Source of the DNA: Desulfobacterales bacterium
GTDB taxonomy: Bacteria > Desulfobacterota > Desulfobacteria > Desulfobacterales > Desulfobacteraceae
Direction: 5' to 3'
Assembly: GCA_022361535.1 (NCBI GenBank)
Contig: JAKSAU010001246.1
Location: 1 to 7,049 of the forward strand
Length of the DNA stretch: 7,049 nt
Position 1 is the first letter of the stretch. Each line of letters begins with the position of its first letter. Shown piece by piece: positions 1-5,745 of this stretch. Position numbers and translations under genes: made by a program. The notes beneath the pieces were generated by a model. The model had not been told where the DNA came from, ran no database searches, and saw only the letters and a program-made list of their open reading frames with translations.

Positions 1-1391
1 AGGCTTTTGGCTGACTGTGAAATGTTGCCCCTTTTACTTGCCAGGACCTGCACAAGAAGCTCGCGCTCATTTTCTTCCTTGTTTTTTTTCAGGTCTGATT
101 GATGTGTGGTATTGGTTGTGACAGGCGGGGCCTGAAACTGGGGCGCATGGGATTTTGAAAATGTTGGGATATCCGGTTCCTTGTGTCTGTGGGAGATGGA
201 CCAGTTGGAAAAATGAGATTGCAGGTGGTTCATTCGAATGGTCGTACCTTCACCCACCACATTCATCGCCCCTTCAATGACATGTTCCAGTTCCCTGACG
301 TTACCGGGCCAATTGTAGATTCTGAACAATTCCATGACATTGTCTGAAATGGCCAACACCTGTTTCTGCAGCCTTTTATTGTGCTTTTTAATAAAGTGGT
401 TTGTTAAGATTTCCAGGTCGTCCAATCGGTGGCGCAGGGGAACAATGTGAATGAAAACCACGCCTAACCGGTAGAACAGATCTGAGCGCAGTGTTCCTTC
501 TGCAATGGAAATACGCGGGTCTTTATTTATTGAGCTGATGATCTTAAGATCGGTTTCGATCTCTTTGAGGGCGCCTACCCGGCGTACCTTTTTTTCCTGG
601 ACAATTCGCAGGATCTTGGCCTGAAGCCCAACGGCCATGGAATTGACTTCATCCAGGAATATGGTTCCACCTGAGGTCCGTTCAAAAAGCCCTGCTTTGT
701 TGACAGCACCGGTGAATGCCCCTTTTGAAGTACCGAACAAGATCCCTTCCAAAAGGTTTTCCGGTATGGCTGCGCAGTTTACCGGTGTAAACCTTTGGTC
801 GCTGCGAAGACCCTGGTTATGGATAGCCCTTGCAAACAATTCTTTTCCCGTACCGGTTTCGCCAAACAGCATGACAGGGGATGGGGTCTGGGAGGCAAGA
901 CGGGCAGCACGGATGGCATCTCTAAATGCCGGATCTTGACCAATGATATTGTCAAAAGTAATGTAATCGGTCTCCTGCCTTGGATCGACCGGCATGGCAG
1001 CAATGGTGTTAACCAGCATATTATAATCCCTGACAAAACAGATCACTCCAACCAGTTTGTCTTTGTTGAACACCGGGAAGACCGAATGGATGGTGTTTGC
1101 AAATTTCCCCATATGGGTCCGGTAGAAGATGGGACAGTCAATAATGGGTCTCCGCTTACTCAGGCACTGCATGATAATACTCTCGTCGTTATTCAAGTCG
1201 TACACTTCAGTCACAGGAGTCAGAAGGGCATCTTCCTTGTTGAGTTCATCTATACGGGACATGGCGCCATTGTAATAGACAATGGTCCCTTGTGTGTCTG
1301 CGACAATTACCCCGTCGCTGAACTCATCAAACACCGAAAGAAAATCTGCATTGTTTAGGTCAAACAGGAATTTTTTTATGGCTTCGGGCAT
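1..1391 (-). CDS. RocR-like sigma-54-dependent transcriptional activator (PAS + AAA+), C-terminus cut by window edge
   Basis: This is a bacterial enhancer-binding protein that would use ATP hydrolysis to remodel sigma-54 RNA polymerase at target promoters. From the ATG at 1391, 463 codons are visible. A PAS-like sensor covers about residues 15-125. The AAA+ domain covers about 145-375, with Walker A GETGTGKE at 177-184, an intact sigma-54 contact loop GAFTGA at 224-229, Walker B around FLDE at 245-248, a likely arginine finger in LRSDLFYRL at 301-309, and WPGNVRELEH at 361-370. A linker follows, then the start of a Fis-type helix-turn-helix (ERELLVQVLASKRGNISQSA) cut by the window edge. The stretch EGILFGTSKGAFTGA resembles Bacillus RocR more than NtrC, where ESELFGHEKGAFTGA is usual. 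There is no receiver domain. I chose the start at 1391 because AAAGGGA lies about 9 nt upstream; an in-frame ATG at 1418 has no such site. RocR activates arginine catabolism in Bacillus; the ligand and targets here are unknown, though argG and argR lie nearby. Confidence 0.93.
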   Translation of the reverse strand, partial: MPEAIKKFLFDLNNADFLSVFDEFSDGVIVADTQGTIVYYNGAMSRIDELNKEDALLTPVTEVYDLNNDESIIMQCLSKRRPIIDCPIFYRTHMGKFANTIHSVFPVFNKDKLVGVICFVRDYNMLVNTIAAMPVDPRQETDYITFDNIIGQDPAFRDAIRAARLASQTPSPVMLFGETGTGKELFARAIHNQGLRSDQRFTPVNCAAIPENLLEGILFGTSKGAFTGAVNKAGLFERTSGGTIFLDEVNSMAVGLQAKILRIVQEKKVRRVGALKEIETDLKIISSINKDPRISIAEGTLRSDLFYRLGVVFIHIVPLRHRLDDLEILTNHFIKKHNKRLQKQVLAISDNVMELFRIYNWPGNVRELEHVIEGAMNVVGEGTTIRMNHLQSHFSNWSISHRHKEPDIPTFSKSHAPQFQAPPVTTNTTHQSDLKKNKEENERELLVQVLASKRGNISQSAKS

Positions 1392-1416
1392 GGTGTTGTT
1401 TCCCTTTAATCCGGTC

Positions 1417-1422
1417 ATTATA
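1417..1422 (-). promoter_or_regulatory. Possible -10 box (TATAAT) of the RocR-like gene
   Basis: A perfect TATAAT hexamer reads on the minus strand 26 bp before the chosen ATG at 1391 and overlaps the alternative ATG at 1418. If it is used, transcription would begin near 1410 and only the 1391 start could be translated. At 17-bp spacing the -35 position reads TATTCA, which is a weak match, so an activator or another sigma factor could be involved. No -24/-12 sigma-54 element was found here. Confidence 0.35.
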
Positions 1423-1448
1423 CGGATGATATGGTGGCATGAATATTA

Positions 1449-1475
1449 AGGCATGTCAATTTTTTTGACATGCCT
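1449..1475. repeat. Perfect 11-bp inverted repeat upstream of the RocR-like gene
   Basis: The arms AGGCATGTCAA (1449-1459) and TTGACATGCCT (1465-1475) are exact reverse complements around a 5-T spacer. The element lies 58 bp upstream of the chosen regulator start and about 80 bp past the end of the small selenoprotein gene on the same strand. It could be an operator, for example for autoregulation. It could also form an RNA hairpin that ends the selenoprotein transcript, but the tract after it on the minus strand is TTAATATT and not a clean U-run, so a strong terminator is less likely. Confidence 0.55.
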
Positions 1476-1543
1476 GTAAAAGATGGGTGTCAAATTGTGG
1501 TGGGGCTTGTCCGTATTGGGATAGGGTAAATTTGTCGGTGTGA

Positions 1544-1562
1544 TGTAAAATTAAATTTTACA
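1544..1562. repeat. AT-rich 8-bp palindrome over the selenoprotein stop codon
   Basis: TGTAAAAT (1544-1551) and ATTTTACA (1555-1562) are exact reverse complements around TAA and overlap the last codons of the small selenoprotein. The hairpin would be weak because it is nearly all A and T. It may help 3'-end formation or may be chance in AT-rich DNA. Confidence 0.3.
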
Positions 1563-1740
1563 GTCTGTTGACAGGGACATTGGCAAGTTGTTCTTCCAGG
1601 TATTCGTCCATCAGGTCTTTATATTTATCTTCCGGGTAATTGGCACTGCAGGACCTGCAGCAAAGAAAGACCCTTTTTCAGGTCCGCCTGATGAATAGTT
1701 GCCCGCCGCATGACAGGCAGCGTCCGATTGTATCTTTCAT
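1558..1740 (-). CDS. Small predicted selenoprotein with paired CxxC motifs (in-frame UGA = Sec at codon 21)
   Basis: This 60-residue gene is open from ATG (1740) to TAA (1558-1560) except for one in-frame TGA at 1680-1678. A good ribosome site, AAAGGA about 6 nt before the ATG, fixes the start. Before the TGA the product has C8-LS-C11 followed by GG; after it come C27, C28-RS-C31 and an acidic, probably helical tail (YPEDKYKDLMDEYLEEQLAN) ending VPVNRL. The layout looks like a zinc-ribbon or thiol-redox mini-protein in which Sec21 occupies a position that could be Cys in relatives. A hairpin just after the TGA resembles a bacterial SECIS. Protein-like sequence on both sides of the TGA in one frame argues against a chance or decayed ORF. 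I recall an annotated family called roughly 'dual CXXC motif small (seleno)protein' that fits, but I could not check it. The function is unknown. The gene diverges from gpt and lies 166 bp upstream of the RocR-like gene on the same strand. Confidence 0.85.
1634..1680 (-). other. Candidate bacterial SECIS element (UGA plus downstream hairpin)
   Basis: On the minus strand the UGA (1680-1678) is followed after 18 nt by CTGCAG (1660-1655), loop GTC (1654-1652) and CTGCAG (1651-1646), a perfect 6-bp stem. The apex GCAGGUCCUGC nearly matches GCAGGUCUGC in the E. coli fdhF SECIS as I remember it, including the loop GGU that SelB contacts and a U just 5' of GCA. GCAGGU begins 19 nt after the UGA, against about 15 nt in fdhF. 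Outer arms GGGT (1673-1670) and ACCC (1637-1634) could close a longer, internally looped stem. This element would recruit SelB and Sec-tRNA to recode the UGA. Confidence 0.8.
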
Positions 1741-1862
1741 GATTTTCCTTTATCCTGCTTGATAATAGTTCTTTTAATTTATTTCCAGATAACATAAAAC
1801 AGGCATACCAAAAGTCCACCTTACAAAATAATTAAATAGATTCCCATAGGAGTAATGTAACA

Positions 1863-2345
1863 ATGTCAGAACAAGAGGACCGGTATAAACGAAGTTATCC
1901 TATTTCCTGGGACCAGTTGCACAGGGATGCCAAAGCCCTTTCCTGGCGGCTCCACGACCGGGATAGAGAATGGAAAGGTATTGTGGCCGTTACCCGTGGC
2001 GGGCTTGTACCTGCAGCCATTATAGCAAGAGAGCTTGGTATCCACCTTATTGATACCATTTGTATCACCAGCTATGACTGGCAGAACCAGGGTGAGGCAA
2101 CCATTTTAAAATCCATAGAAGGGGATGGGGAGGATCTTCTTATCATAGATGACCTTGTGGATACTGGGTCTACAGCTAAGATTGTCAGGGAAATGCTGCC
2201 TAAAGCTTATTTTGCTACGGTTTATGCCAAACCTGCGGGCAAACCCTTGGTCAATGCCCATGTGACCGAGGTGAGCCAGGATACCTGGATTTTATTCCCC
2301 TGGGATTCGGAGTCGCAGTTTGTAGCCCCCATTGCAGGGCGGTAA
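1863..2345 (+). CDS. gpt: Xanthine-guanine phosphoribosyltransferase
   Basis: This cytoplasmic purine-salvage enzyme transfers the phosphoribosyl group of PRPP to guanine or xanthine (and less well hypoxanthine), making GMP or XMP. The 160-residue protein aligns along its length with E. coli Gpt (152 residues). Matching blocks are the N-terminal SW/TW-D-L segment, [16 protein letters not shown] at 37-52, ARELGI at 55-60, the SSYD-like TSYD at 69-72, [19 protein letters not shown] at 86-104 with the PRPP-binding loop [11 protein letters not shown] at 94-104, [10 protein letters not shown] at 121-130, and QDTW with a C-terminal PIAGR. A few extra N-terminal residues account for the length. AGGAG at 1849-1853 lies about 9 nt before the ATG and supports the start. 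It is a single gene, divergent from the small selenoprotein and convergent with argG, and is followed by a palindromic element and a terminator. No clear -35/-10 pair was found in the 122-bp upstream gap. Confidence 0.96.
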   Translation: MSEQEDRYKRSYPISWDQLHRDAKALSWRLHDRDREWKGIVAVTRGGLVPAAIIARELGIHLIDTICITSYDWQNQGEATILKSIEGDGEDLLIIDDLVDTGSTAKIVREMLPKAYFATVYAKPAGKPLVNAHVTEVSQDTWILFPWDSESQFVAPIAGR

Positions 2346-2470
2346 AGAAAATGGTCTTTTTTCCCAATTTCTTTGTTGCAGAAATTATTTAAATCCTCGA
2401 CGTACTTCGTGTACGTCTCCGGTTGGAAAATGAGCTGCGCCTTGAACTTGGAAAAAAATCCTCATTTTCT
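2346..2470. repeat. 125-bp palindromic repeat-like element (possible dispersed intergenic element)
   Basis: The element begins immediately after the gpt stop. Its ends form an imperfect inverted repeat of about 22 bp: 2346-2367 begins AGAAAATG, and the complement of 2448-2470 begins AGAAAATGAGG; both continue through a T-run to CCAA. In the middle is a perfect 7-bp hairpin, GACGTAC (2399-2405) TTCGT GTACGTC (2411-2417). A second GAAAATGAG copy at 2426-2434 also pairs with CTCATTTTC at 2461-2469, so two alternative folds are possible. It encodes no convincing protein. The shape resembles small dispersed intergenic palindromic elements (MITE- or REP-like), but copy number cannot be seen from one window. 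Confidence 0.5.
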
Positions 2471-2489
2471 GGACATACATTAATGTAAA

Positions 2490-2532
2490 AAAAAACGCCC
2501 GGTTCTGAAGAATTCAGAACCGGGCGTTTTTT
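2490..2532. terminator. Bidirectional intrinsic terminator between gpt and argG
   Basis: Perfect arms at 2490-2509 and 2513-2532, with the GC-rich core CGCCCGGTTCTGAA paired to TTCAGAACCGGGCG, enclose a 3-nt loop (GAA). The stem is flanked by an A-run on the left and a T-run on the right, so it gives a U-tract in both directions. It ends 18 bp past the argG stop and also lies downstream of gpt, so it should end both converging transcripts. Confidence 0.93.
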
Positions 2533-2550
2533 AATTTATTCGTTCAGTTT

Positions 2551-3777
2551 TTATTTATTATCTATGATGTTCCTGTGGGCCATTAGGCGGATGGCGTTGA
2601 TCCGGATAAAGCCTTCGGCATCTTCCTGGTTGTAACCGCCCTCGATGTCCATGGAGGACAGATCCTGGTCGTATAGTGATGAGGGGGATGTCCGGGCAAT
2701 AGGATAGGCCACGCCTTTGTAAAGCTTTAAGGTGACTTCACCGTCAATCACTTCCTGGCTCTTGTCCATGGCTGCCATGAGAAATTCCATTTCAGGGCTG
2801 AACCAGAACCCGTTATAAACCAACTCGCCCAGTTTGGCTGCCAGCATGTCACGCAGACGCATCACTTCACGGTCCATGGCAATGCCTTCGATGTCTTTGT
2901 GGGCTTCATGGAGGATTGCCCCGCCAGGAGTTTCATAAACCCCCCTGGATTTGATGCCGACAAAGCGGTTTTCCACCATATCAAGGCGGCCAATGCCGTT
3001 TTCCCTTCCCAGTTGGTTTAAATACTCAAAGAGTTCAAGGGCATCGGTTTTTTCCGTACCGTCTTCCAGGTTTTTGACCCTTACGGGGATGCCGTCCTTA
3101 AATTCGACAACAATCTTAGTCGGTGTGTCTGGAGCATCTTCCGGGGATACGGTATGGGAGTAAATGCTTTCATCGCAGATGGCACCGGGATCTTCTAATA
3201 TGCCTGCTTCATGGGAAATGTGGAGCAGGTTATCATCTTCACTGTAAGGTTTGGCAGCAGTTTGCTTGGTAGGAATGCCGTGTTTTTCCGCATATTCCAG
3301 AAGGTCGGTCCGGCCTTTGAATGTGTTGAGGAACTCAGTGTTCTTCCATGGTGCGATGACTTTTATCTGCGGATTAAGTGCATAATAGGACAGTTCAAAC
3401 CGGACCTGGTCATTGCCTTTTCCGGTGGCTCCATGGGAAACATACTGGGCGCCCACTTCATTTGCAATTTCGATCTGCTTTTTGGCTATGATGGGCCGGG
3501 CAATGGCAGTACCTAAAAGATAGCGGCCTTCATACACTGTATTGGCTTTATAGACAGGAAAAATATAATCGGTGACAAACTCTTTTCTCATGTCTTCGAT
3601 AAATACTTTGGAAGCACCGATCTGAAGGGCCTTTTTTTCAGCCGCCTCAAAATCTTCTTCCTGGCCGATGTTGGCCATGTATGCAAATACTTCGTATCCT
3701 TGTTCCAGCAGCCATTTGAGGATGACTGACGTATCAAGTCCGCCGGAATAGGCCAGAACCACTTTTTCCTTTGCCAT
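2551..3777 (-). CDS. argG: Argininosuccinate synthase
   Basis: This cytoplasmic enzyme of arginine biosynthesis joins citrulline and aspartate with ATP to give argininosuccinate, AMP and pyrophosphate. The 408-residue length is typical of the short ArgG class (E. coli ArgG is about 447). The ATP pyrophosphatase P-loop AYSGGLDTS is at 9-17, followed by [18 protein letters not shown] at 33-50, [11 protein letters not shown] at 85-95 and the substrate-binding block [15 protein letters not shown] at 114-128. Later blocks are [34 protein letters not shown] and FIRINAIRL near the C-terminus. The sequence tracks human ASS1 more closely than Bacillus ArgG. AAGGAG 6 nt before the ATG gives a strong ribosome site. 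The gene is transcribed divergently from argR, and the shared region holds a likely argG promoter with a palindrome over its start point, so repression by ArgR with arginine is likely. No argH is seen in the window. Confidence 0.98.
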   Translation of the reverse strand: MAKEKVVLAYSGGLDTSVILKWLLEQGYEVFAYMANIGQEEDFEAAEKKALQIGASKVFIEDMRKEFVTDYIFPVYKANTVYEGRYLLGTAIARPIIAKKQIEIANEVGAQYVSHGATGKGNDQVRFELSYYALNPQIKVIAPWKNTEFLNTFKGRTDLLEYAEKHGIPTKQTAAKPYSEDDNLLHISHEAGILEDPGAICDESIYSHTVSPEDAPDTPTKIVVEFKDGIPVRVKNLEDGTEKTDALELFEYLNQLGRENGIGRLDMVENRFVGIKSRGVYETPGGAILHEAHKDIEGIAMDREVMRLRDMLAAKLGELVYNGFWFSPEMEFLMAAMDKSQEVIDGEVTLKLYKGVAYPIARTSPSSLYDQDLSSMDIEGGYNQEDAEGFIRINAIRLMAHRNIIDNK

Positions 3778-3813
3778 TATAAACTCCTTATATATCTGAT
3801 CTACAGGGTAATT

Positions 3814-3830
3814 TTTGTAATCATTTCAAA
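3814..3830 (-). promoter_or_regulatory. Candidate operator (degenerate ARG box) at the argG transcription start
   Basis: A 17-bp imperfect palindrome, TTTGAAATGATTACAAA on the minus strand, pairs at 7 of 8 positions around a central G. It lies just downstream of the predicted argG -10 box, over the expected start of transcription, where a repressor would block initiation. The TTTGAA and ATTACA halves resemble the TNTGAAT/ATTCANA halves of known ARG boxes but do not match them fully. ArgR, encoded next door, is the obvious candidate; this is inference. Confidence 0.4.
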
Positions 3831-3838
3831 CATTGGCT

Positions 3839-3868
3839 ATTAATGCAGAAAAATCTTGAAATAGTCAA
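3839..3868 (-). promoter_or_regulatory. argG: Predicted sigma-70 promoter of argG
   Basis: On the minus strand, TTGACT (3868-3863, 5 of 6 matches to the -35 consensus) is separated by 18 bp from ATTAAT (3844-3839, 4 of 6 matches to the -10). Transcription would start near 3832 and give a leader of about 55 nt before the argG ATG. The -35 box lies inside the spacer of the opposing argR promoter, so the two promoters should compete for polymerase. Confidence 0.5.
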
Positions 3869-3884
3869 GACTATTGAGTATAAA
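3856..3884 (+). promoter_or_regulatory. argR: Predicted sigma-70 promoter of argR
   Basis: TTGAAA (3856-3861, 5 of 6) and TATAAA (3879-3884, 5 of 6) are separated by an ideal 17-bp spacer. Transcription would start near 3891, leaving a leader of about 39 nt that is almost all A and T. The spacer contains a 16-bp palindrome and the -35 box of argG. Confidence 0.65.
3860..3875. promoter_or_regulatory. Palindrome between the argR -35 and -10 boxes, possible operator
   Basis: AATAGTC (3860-3866) and GACTATT (3869-3875) are exact reverse complements with a 2-bp centre. The site covers the argG -35 box and the argR promoter spacer, so one bound protein could block both promoters. It does not match the TGAAT/ATTCA halves of a classic ARG box, so either ArgR here has a divergent site or another regulator binds. 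Confidence 0.45.
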
Positions 3885-3929
3885 AACCGCATATTTTTTT
3901 TAATATTACGCATAAATATGAAATAAAAC

Positions 3930-4379
3930 ATGACTATTGCTTCTGAACTTCATCTGCTGCTCTCCCAGGGAGTTACCGGAAACCAGGCCCAGCTTGTCCT
4001 GGCACTCAAAGAACGGGGTATTGAAACCACACAGTCGTCCGTATCCAGAGCCCTTAAAAAAATCAATGCGGTCAAGGGGCAGGACGGCAGCGGCAACACG
4101 GTTTGGGCTTTGGCCCGCACAGAGCTCAAGGATATAGGCTTTTTTGATTCCCTTGTTAAATCCATTGCCCACAATACCCAACTTATCGTTATTCATACCC
4201 GTCCAGGAACAGCCAACACCGTGGCCAAATTTATTGACGACCATGGATTTGATTTGGTGCTTGGCTCAGTGGCTGGGGATGATACCATCGTGATCGTACC
4301 GGCACTGATTGATAAAATCCAGGAGACCATCAATGAAATATCCGGTTATATGAAACAGATCGGTATTTTTGTTGAATAG
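3930..4379 (+). CDS. argR: Arginine repressor ArgR
   Basis: This is the arginine-responsive DNA-binding regulator. In the family it forms hexamers, uses L-arginine as corepressor, represses biosynthetic genes and often itself. The 149-residue length is typical. Residues 1-70 form the winged helix-turn-helix, with TGNQAQLVLALKERGIETTQ and then SSVSRALKKINAV as the recognition helix. Residues 75-149 form the oligomerisation and arginine-binding domain, with QLIVIHTRPGTANTVAKFID and GSVAGDDTIVIVP, whose GDD aspartates contact arginine in known structures. An in-frame TAA two codons upstream makes 3930 the earliest possible ATG. No clear Shine-Dalgarno sequence precedes it; the leader is AT-rich. 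The gene diverges from argG and shares overlapping promoters with it, which supports control of argG and of itself. It ends 18 bp from the convergent HdrD-like gene, and no terminator is visible between them. Confidence 0.96.
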   Translation: MTIASELHLLLSQGVTGNQAQLVLALKERGIETTQSSVSRALKKINAVKGQDGSGNTVWALARTELKDIGFFDSLVKSIAHNTQLIVIHTRPGTANTVAKFIDDHGFDLVLGSVAGDDTIVIVPALIDKIQETINEISGYMKQIGIFVE

Positions 4380-4397
4380 ATTTTGGGGCTGGTTACG

Positions 4398-5648
4398 TTA
4401 TCGAAATAAGCCTTGGAAAGCGAAAAGGGCGGCAACAACACTTCCTATTTTCAGGATACTTTTGAAAAAGCGATTCGTCCCGTTTCCGTTATAAAAGGGC
4501 CTTTGCCAAGTGGTATGGGCCTTATCCCTTTTAATGGTCTGCTTTAATTTAAGACGGTTGATATAAGTTAAAGGGGCACGGGATATGTCAGCCTTTCCTG
4601 ATAGTGGATTGCTTTTTCCAAATATCAGGTCCAGAACATGGAAACTACTGCTTGACCCGGATAATTTGTTTACGCATCCTGCACAATATGTCAGGGCGGT
4701 ATGGCCGCTGGCTGACTGTACGCGTTTATTCTTCCAGGCGGAAGCCATTCCCGGATTGACACACCCTGCAGATGCCCCTTCCCCGCAGCACAGGGTGCGG
4801 GTGCGGCTGGACTGGGACGGTTTGTCATCAAGGCCATAACGGCGGGCCAAAACCCGGACAGCATCCTGGGTAACGGTGTCGTACCTTGCCTGGCATGGAT
4901 CCTGGACCAAGATAGTTGTATTTTGACTTTTAGAGATTTCCCCGCAGTTTTGAGGTGAAAAATCCCGGTCTGCTGCCATGACTTGATAAATGCTCTCTGC
5001 CTTCAGGCCGCTATGGGTTTTAAAGACGTTATGGCAGCTTGGGCAGGCTGTGATAACAGTCTCTACGCCATTATTCTCTAAAAAGCGTATCATCTGGTTA
5101 AACATGGTTGAAAAGAAATCCATGCGGCCAAGATCATGGGACGGTTTGGTGCAGCAGTCTAAAACAATTCCTGTTTCCGGTTTTACTGATTTAAGATATT
5201 CAAAGGCGCTCAAGGTGATACCCGGTCTGGTCCCGGCAAGTGTACACCCGGGAAAAAAGACCGTATTACAATTTTTAGGAAGACTGTAAAAAGAAAAGGG
5301 TTTTGAGCTGCCGATTTTTTCATATCTTAGGATAGTTTTATAAGGGCTTAACTCAAGATTGCCTGACGATACGGCATCCTTACGCCACTGGTGAAGCATG
5401 GCACAAGGATTGATTCCATGGGGGCAGATTGCAGAACACAAACCGCAAAGACTGCATTCAAACGCAAGTGAATGAAGGGGTTCCGGGTTCCGGGCATACG
5501 ATTCAGACAGGTCTCCCGGAGGACCATATTTCTCTAAAAATTTGCATTGGGTCATACAGGCACCGCACCGGGTGCATTGGCGTCTTTTTTCAGGCTTTCC
5601 GTCGGTTTTGTTTGGAAAAGTGGCTGCAGTATCAGGATGTTTGAACAT
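4398..5648 (-). CDS. HdrD/GlpC-like iron-sulfur protein with two 4Fe-4S motifs and two CCG domains
   Basis: This 416-residue protein has the architecture of the heterodisulfide reductase HdrD/GlpC family. Members pass electrons between quinones, thiols or other carriers, often at the membrane. Two 4Fe-4S motifs come first: C25-x2-C28-x2-C31-x3-C35 and C65-x2-C68-x2-C71-x3-C75-P. The first CCG (cysteine-rich) domain has C135, C165-C166 and C202-x2-C205; the second has C252, C287-C288-G and C322-x2-C325. The first domain reads CCT in place of CCG. Residues 398-413 form a short hydrophobic C-terminal segment that might anchor or dock the protein. GGAG 6 nt before the ATG supports the start. No HdrE-like cytochrome b, flavoprotein or HdrA/B/C subunit is visible, so substrate and partner cannot be assigned. 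It lies 97 bp downstream of the DHH phosphoesterase gene on the same strand and may be cotranscribed or have its own promoter. Confidence 0.9.
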   Translation of the reverse strand: MFKHPDTAATFPNKTDGKPEKRRQCTRCGACMTQCKFLEKYGPPGDLSESYARNPEPLHSLAFECSLCGLCSAICPHGINPCAMLHQWRKDAVSSGNLELSPYKTILRYEKIGSSKPFSFYSLPKNCNTVFFPGCTLAGTRPGITLSAFEYLKSVKPETGIVLDCCTKPSHDLGRMDFFSTMFNQMIRFLENNGVETVITACPSCHNVFKTHSGLKAESIYQVMAADRDFSPQNCGEISKSQNTTILVQDPCQARYDTVTQDAVRVLARRYGLDDKPSQSSRTRTLCCGEGASAGCVNPGMASAWKNKRVQSASGHTALTYCAGCVNKLSGSSSSFHVLDLIFGKSNPLSGKADISRAPLTYINRLKLKQTIKRDKAHTTWQRPFYNGNGTNRFFKSILKIGSVVAALFAFQGLFR

Positions 5649-5674
5649 AATTGCTCCATGGCTTGAGAACCTTG

Positions 5675-5703
5675 AAGTTACAAGCTAATGGAAAACAGGT
5701 CAA
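5675..5703 (-). promoter_or_regulatory. Weak candidate promoter for the HdrD-like gene
   Basis: On the minus strand, TTGACC (5703-5698, 5 of 6 matches) is followed after 17 bp by TAACTT (5680-5675, only 3 of 6). It lies 27 bp upstream of the ATG in the gap after the DHH gene. The poor -10 box makes this tentative; the gene could instead be read from the upstream operon. Confidence 0.25.
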
Positions 5704-5745
5704 AGAGATATTTTTGATAGATTTTCGTAAGAGTATAGAAAAGAT

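Noticed and set aside
795..1358. A 187-codon plus-strand open frame opposite the RocR-like gene
   Set aside because: It is antisense to the clear PAS and AAA+ coding sequence and has no family resemblance of its own.
1641..1656. TGGCACTGCAG as a sigma-54 -24 element
   Set aside because: The matching -12 element (TTGC at the right spacing) is absent; the bases are explained by the coding sequence and hairpin.
1678..1680. The in-frame TGA as a nonsense mutation making a pseudogene
   Set aside because: Both flanks stay in one frame with meaningful motifs, and a SECIS-like hairpin sits at the right distance; decay would not be expected to leave these.
1625..1819. A 64-codon minus-strand open frame overlapping the small selenoprotein
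   Set aside because: It is in another frame, shows no recognisable motif, and covers the same DNA as the UGA-containing gene, which has a better ribosome site and cysteine motifs.
3906..4244. A 112-codon minus-strand open frame opposite argR
   Set aside because: It is a shadow of argR, whose protein is unmistakable.
4493..4533. Inverted AAAAGGG...CCCTTTT near the end of the HdrD-like gene as a terminator for argR
   Set aside because: It lies inside coding sequence with a 27-nt loop and only 7 paired bases, and is more than 100 bp past argR.
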